Positions 61,839 to 64,000 of a stretch of DNA of 64,000 nt are shown here, one piece after another. The stretch comes from Sulfurovum sp. UBA12169 (GTDB lineage: Bacteria > Campylobacterota > Campylobacteria > Campylobacterales > Sulfurovaceae): assembly GCA_002742845.1 (NCBI GenBank), contig DLUH01000005.1, positions 848,586 to 912,585 on the forward strand. The letters are read 5' to 3'. Every line of letters starts with the position of its first letter. The first letter of the stretch is position 1. The position numbers were made by a program, and so were the translations under genes. The notes beneath the pieces are model-generated. The model saw only the letters and a list, made by a program, of their open reading frames with translations, searched no databases and was not told the origin of the DNA.

Positions 61839-63137
61839 GTGAAAGTTTTTTACAGCAGTGATGAGAGTTTTGAGGCAAATTTTAACGAATTGCTCGGACG
61901 CGGGAAGATGGATATAGATAGTGTATCAAACATTGTATCCGAACTTTTAAATGAGATCAAAAACAAAGGTAACAGCGCACTTATGGCACAGATAGCCAAA
62001 TTTGACAGATGGGAACCAAAAAATGACGATGAGCTTTTGGTTTCTACGGATGACATGAAAAGGGCGTATGATGCCCTTAGTCCTCAACTTCGTGACGCTT
62101 TGCATCTTTCTTATGAGCGTATAGAAAACTATCATCAAAAACTAATGCCAAAATCTTGGTTTGAGTTTGAAAAAAACGGTACGATGCTTGGACAAAAAGT
62201 GACACCGGTAGATAGAGCAGGACTTTATATTCCCGGAGGCAAAGCAGCCTATCCGAGTTCACTCTTGATGAATGCGATTCCTGCCATCGTGGCCGGGGTG
62301 GAAGAGATAGTTGTCTGTACGCCTACACCTGATAATGAAATCAATGAACTTTTGCTTGCGGCATGCCACCTATGCAAAGTTACGAAAGTCTTTAAAGTAG
62401 GCGGTGCTTCAGCCATTGGGGCTATGGCATACGGGACGGAGAGTATCCCTAAGGTTGACGTGATCACGGGACCGGGCAATATTTTTGTTGCCACAGCCAA
62501 GAAGCTCGTCTTTGGCGAAGTGAACATTGATATGATCGCAGGACCAAGCGAGATAGGAATTTTGGCCGATGAAAGCGCAAGAGAAGATTATCTGGCGATT
62601 GACTTGCTCTCTCAGGCAGAGCATGACGAGATGGCAAGTTCTATTTTGATCACTACTGACAGTGAGCTTGCTAACAAAGTCAGCGACCAAGTAGAAGAAT
62701 TTCTTTTAAAACTTTCACGCGAAGCAATTGCGCGTAAATCTATCGAAGAAAGAGGGGCAATTATTGTCGCGTCAAATATGGATGAAGCAATCAATTTGAT
62801 GAATCAGATTGCACCGGAGCATTTGGAGGTGATAACGCAAAACCCTATGGATCTGCTCTCAAAGATCAAGCATGCAGGGGCCATTTTTCTTGGCGAAAAC
62901 ACTCCGGAGCCCATAGGGGATTATATGGCAGGCCCCAATCATACACTCCCAACAGGCGGAACGGCAAAATTTTATTCACCGCTCAGCGTTGAGCATTTCT
63001 TGAAAAAATCTTCAATTATCTCAATGAGCAAAGAAGGTATTAGGCAAATAGGCGAAGCGTGTGCAATGATTGCTCATACCGAAGGCTTGACGGCACACGA
63101 GGAGAGTGTGAGGATAAGGTTAAGGCTAAGGGATTAG
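61839..63137 (+). CDS. hisD: Histidinol dehydrogenase
   Basis: HisD oxidises histidinol to histidine in two NAD-dependent steps. The 432-residue protein has the motif VDRAGLYIPGGKAAYPSSLL near residue 126, DVITGPGNIFVATAKK near residue 208, the zinc Gln/His in LSQAEHDEMAS near residue 258, the catalytic Glu-His in APEHLEVIT near residue 326, the zinc Asp in GDYMAGPNHTLPTGG near residue 360, and the last zinc His in EGLTAHEESVRIRL. The GTG start at 61839 follows AAAGGA. No other his gene is in the window. A degenerate copy of its 3' third lies directly downstream. Confidence 0.96.
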   Translation: MKVFYSSDESFEANFNELLGRGKMDIDSVSNIVSELLNEIKNKGNSALMAQIAKFDRWEPKNDDELLVSTDDMKRAYDALSPQLRDALHLSYERIENYHQKLMPKSWFEFEKNGTMLGQKVTPVDRAGLYIPGGKAAYPSSLLMNAIPAIVAGVEEIVVCTPTPDNEINELLLAACHLCKVTKVFKVGGASAIGAMAYGTESIPKVDVITGPGNIFVATAKKLVFGEVNIDMIAGPSEIGILADESAREDYLAIDLLSQAEHDEMASSILITTDSELANKVSDQVEEFLLKLSREAIARKSIEERGAIIVASNMDEAINLMNQIAPEHLEVITQNPMDLLSKIKHAGAIFLGENTPEPIGDYMAGPNHTLPTGGTAKFYSPLSVEHFLKKSSIISMSKEGIRQIGEACAMIAHTEGLTAHEESVRIRLRLRD

Positions 63138-63155
63138 GTATTTGTTTGGGTATCA

Positions 63156-63200
63156 AAATAAGAGGATATTTTAGTATATTTATGAAAGATCCTCTTATTT
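63156..63200. terminator. Hairpin downstream of hisD
   Basis: AAATAAGAGGAT (63156-63167) pairs perfectly with 63189-63200 around a 21-base loop. The T-rich right arm can serve as a weak tail. It separates hisD from its degenerate copy. Confidence 0.55.
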
Positions 63201-63246
63201 AACAACACCAATTCTAACAAAAAACACAATTTATTAAAAGTAGTGT

Positions 63247-63622
63247 GAGGGAGGGATAATTATGATCGCGTCAAATATGGATGAAGCAGTTGATCTGATG
63301 AATGAAATTGCACCAGAACATTTCGAGGTGATAACAATGAATGCTGTTGATCTGCTTCCAAAGATTCAATATGCTGGAGCGATCTTTTTACGAGAAAATA
63401 CACCTGAACCTATCGATGACTATATGGCTGGATCAAACCACACGTTGCCAACTGGTGGAACGGCGAAGTTTTATTTGCCGCTGAGCGCAGAGAACTTTTT
63501 GAAAAAATCCTCCATTATCTCTATGGGTAAATAAGGTATTGAGGAGATCGATGAGGCGTATACAACAACAACCCATAACTAAGGATTGACGGTGCACTAA
63601 GTAAGTGTAAAGATGAGATTGA
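63247..63622 (+). pseudogene. Degenerate 3' duplicate of hisD
   Basis: From about 63247 to 63622 the sequence aligns without gaps to hisD 62748-63123 at a constant offset of 499 bases, roughly three-quarters identical by eye. The readable part (63262-63531) encodes 90 residues covering the catalytic EH and zinc Asp region (APEHFEVIT, DDYMAGSNHTLPTGGTAKF). It then meets TAA at 63532, where hisD has GAA, and two more in-frame TAA codons (63580, 63598) at positions that are Glu codons in hisD. The N-terminal 70% is missing, so it cannot be an active dehydrogenase. The ATG at 63262 with an upstream GGGAGGG could still give a short peptide. Confidence 0.9.
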
Positions 63623-63629
63623 ACAAACA

Positions 63630-63665
63630 AAAGCAGATTTAACTAAATCTGCTTTTATTTTGTTT
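63630..63665. terminator. Bidirectional terminator between hisD remnant and dodecin
   Basis: AAAGCAGATTT (63630-63640) pairs perfectly with AAATCTGCTTT (63645-63655) around a 4-base loop, with a T-rich tail on the plus strand and an A-rich flank that becomes T-rich on the minus strand. It ends the dodecin gene transcript and anything reading through from hisD. Confidence 0.8.
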
Positions 63666-63666
63666 T

Positions 63667-63870
63667 TCAATCAATCTGAAAAGATATTTTTGCAGTAATT
63701 CGATATTGTGAAATTTTGTTATCCACTACTTTGGCACTTTTGTCTTTGATGTAGATAGATTTAATATGTCGAATGGACTTAGATGCTTCGTTGATAGCAT
63801 TTTGTGCAGCATCTTCCCAACTTTTGTCTGACTGAGCTAAAACTTCGATGACTTTTGCAACTTTTGACAT
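63667..63870 (-). CDS. Dodecin (flavin-binding storage protein)
   Basis: The 67-residue protein matches dodecin over its whole length: the opening KVAKVIEVLAQSDKSWEDAA, the helix AQNAINEASKSIRHIKSI, and the strand ending KISQYRITAKISFQID. Dodecins assemble into dodecamers that bind flavin or CoA pairs and buffer them; the flavin-stacking residue is usually a Trp, seen here in SWEDA near residue 18. AAAGGA precedes the ATG. It is a single gene between the terminator and the tRNA-Asp gene. Confidence 0.92.
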   Translation of the reverse strand: MSKVAKVIEVLAQSDKSWEDAAQNAINEASKSIRHIKSIYIKDKSAKVVDNKISQYRITAKISFQID

Positions 63871-63948
63871 AATGAATCCTTTAGTAAAATATTGAACAGT
63901 ATCAATTGTATCTGATAAAAGCTTAAATAGAAAATTGTATGAAAGAAG

Positions 63949-64000
63949 TGGCGCGGCGGACGGGGCTCGAACCCGCGACCCCCTGCGTGACAGGCAGGTA
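63949..64000 (-). tRNA. tRNA-Asp(GUC), 3' part only
   Basis: Read on the minus strand, the end of the window gives an anticodon stem-loop CCTGC-CTGTCAC-GCAGG with anticodon GTC. A T-arm with TTCGAGC, the 3' acceptor strand CCGCCGC, a G discriminator and an encoded CCA follow. The D-arm and 5' acceptor strand lie beyond the window edge. Its 3' end faces the dodecin gene. Confidence 0.95.

Noticed and set aside
61787..61861. 24-codon frame overlapping the hisD start, possible leader peptide
   Set aside because: It contains no His codons and no attenuator-like paired hairpins follow it.
1..64000. CRISPR arrays, insertion sequences, prophage genes, rRNA operons
   Set aside because: No regularly spaced direct repeats, transposase, integrase, phage structural genes or rRNA sequence were seen on either strand.

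Overview
The window looks like chromosomal DNA of a Campylobacterota (epsilonproteobacterial) bacterium, most like the sulphur-oxidising Sulfurovum/Sulfurimonas type. The basis is recollection of family sequences plus gene context: a PEB4-type periplasmic isomerase beside class II fructose-bisphosphate aldolase, HemJ as the protoporphyrinogen oxidase, c-type cytochromes, moderately AT-rich DNA, and promoters with a strong TATAAT box but usually no clear -35. The genus is an inference. Coding density is high. I see no CRISPR array, insertion sequence or prophage.

Layout. 1-3.1 kb: the 3' part of a large secreted Asp-box protein and an exported monohaem cytochrome/beta-barrel protein. 3.1-5.9 kb: grpE-dnaK behind a textbook sigma-70 promoter and an inverted repeat. 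5.9-8.7 kb: a chorismate mutase-like gene and a three-gene minus-strand unit (duplicated DUF1538 membrane protein, PII-like protein, CBS-pair protein) that is the most attractive uncharacterised system here. 8.9-16.6 kb: YyaL-type thioredoxin protein, dsbD, cvfB-like gene, an exported EEP-fold phosphatase/nuclease, hemJ, DUF2231 protein. 16.6-22.3 kb, minus strand: truA, an LptF/G permease, prepilin peptidase, uppS, coaBC, glmU. 22.4-34.7 kb, mostly plus: trmA, a CoA-binding protein, ilvA, ppx/gppA, ilvBN, lpxD, a small unknown protein, metH, dgt.

34.8-42.2 kb: an unusual RND permease followed by a short adaptor-like protein, then sbcD-sbcC. 42.3-51.9 kb, minus strand: an AcrAB-TolC-type efflux operon followed by PIN-PhoH, an HD dNTPase-like protein and a CHAD-domain protein. 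The efflux operon is divergent from a marR gene, and three copies of an ATCTTTC/GAAAGAT palindrome lie between them, so a local repressor circuit is likely. 52.6-58.9 kb: pentahaem cytochrome, an alkyltransferase-like protein, an ABC-F ATPase, cytochrome b561-like protein, pepD, nth. 59-61.5 kb: PEB4-like isomerase, a parvulin-less relative, and fructose-bisphosphate aldolase. 61.8-64 kb: hisD, a degenerate 3' duplicate of hisD at a constant 499-bp offset, dodecin, and the 3' half of tRNA-Asp.

Taken together the region is mainly housekeeping (protein folding, cell-envelope precursors, branched-chain amino acid and methionine synthesis, DNA repair) with accessory transport, redox and nucleotide-turnover modules set into it. 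Functions come from reading motifs in the translated sequence; no database search was run.
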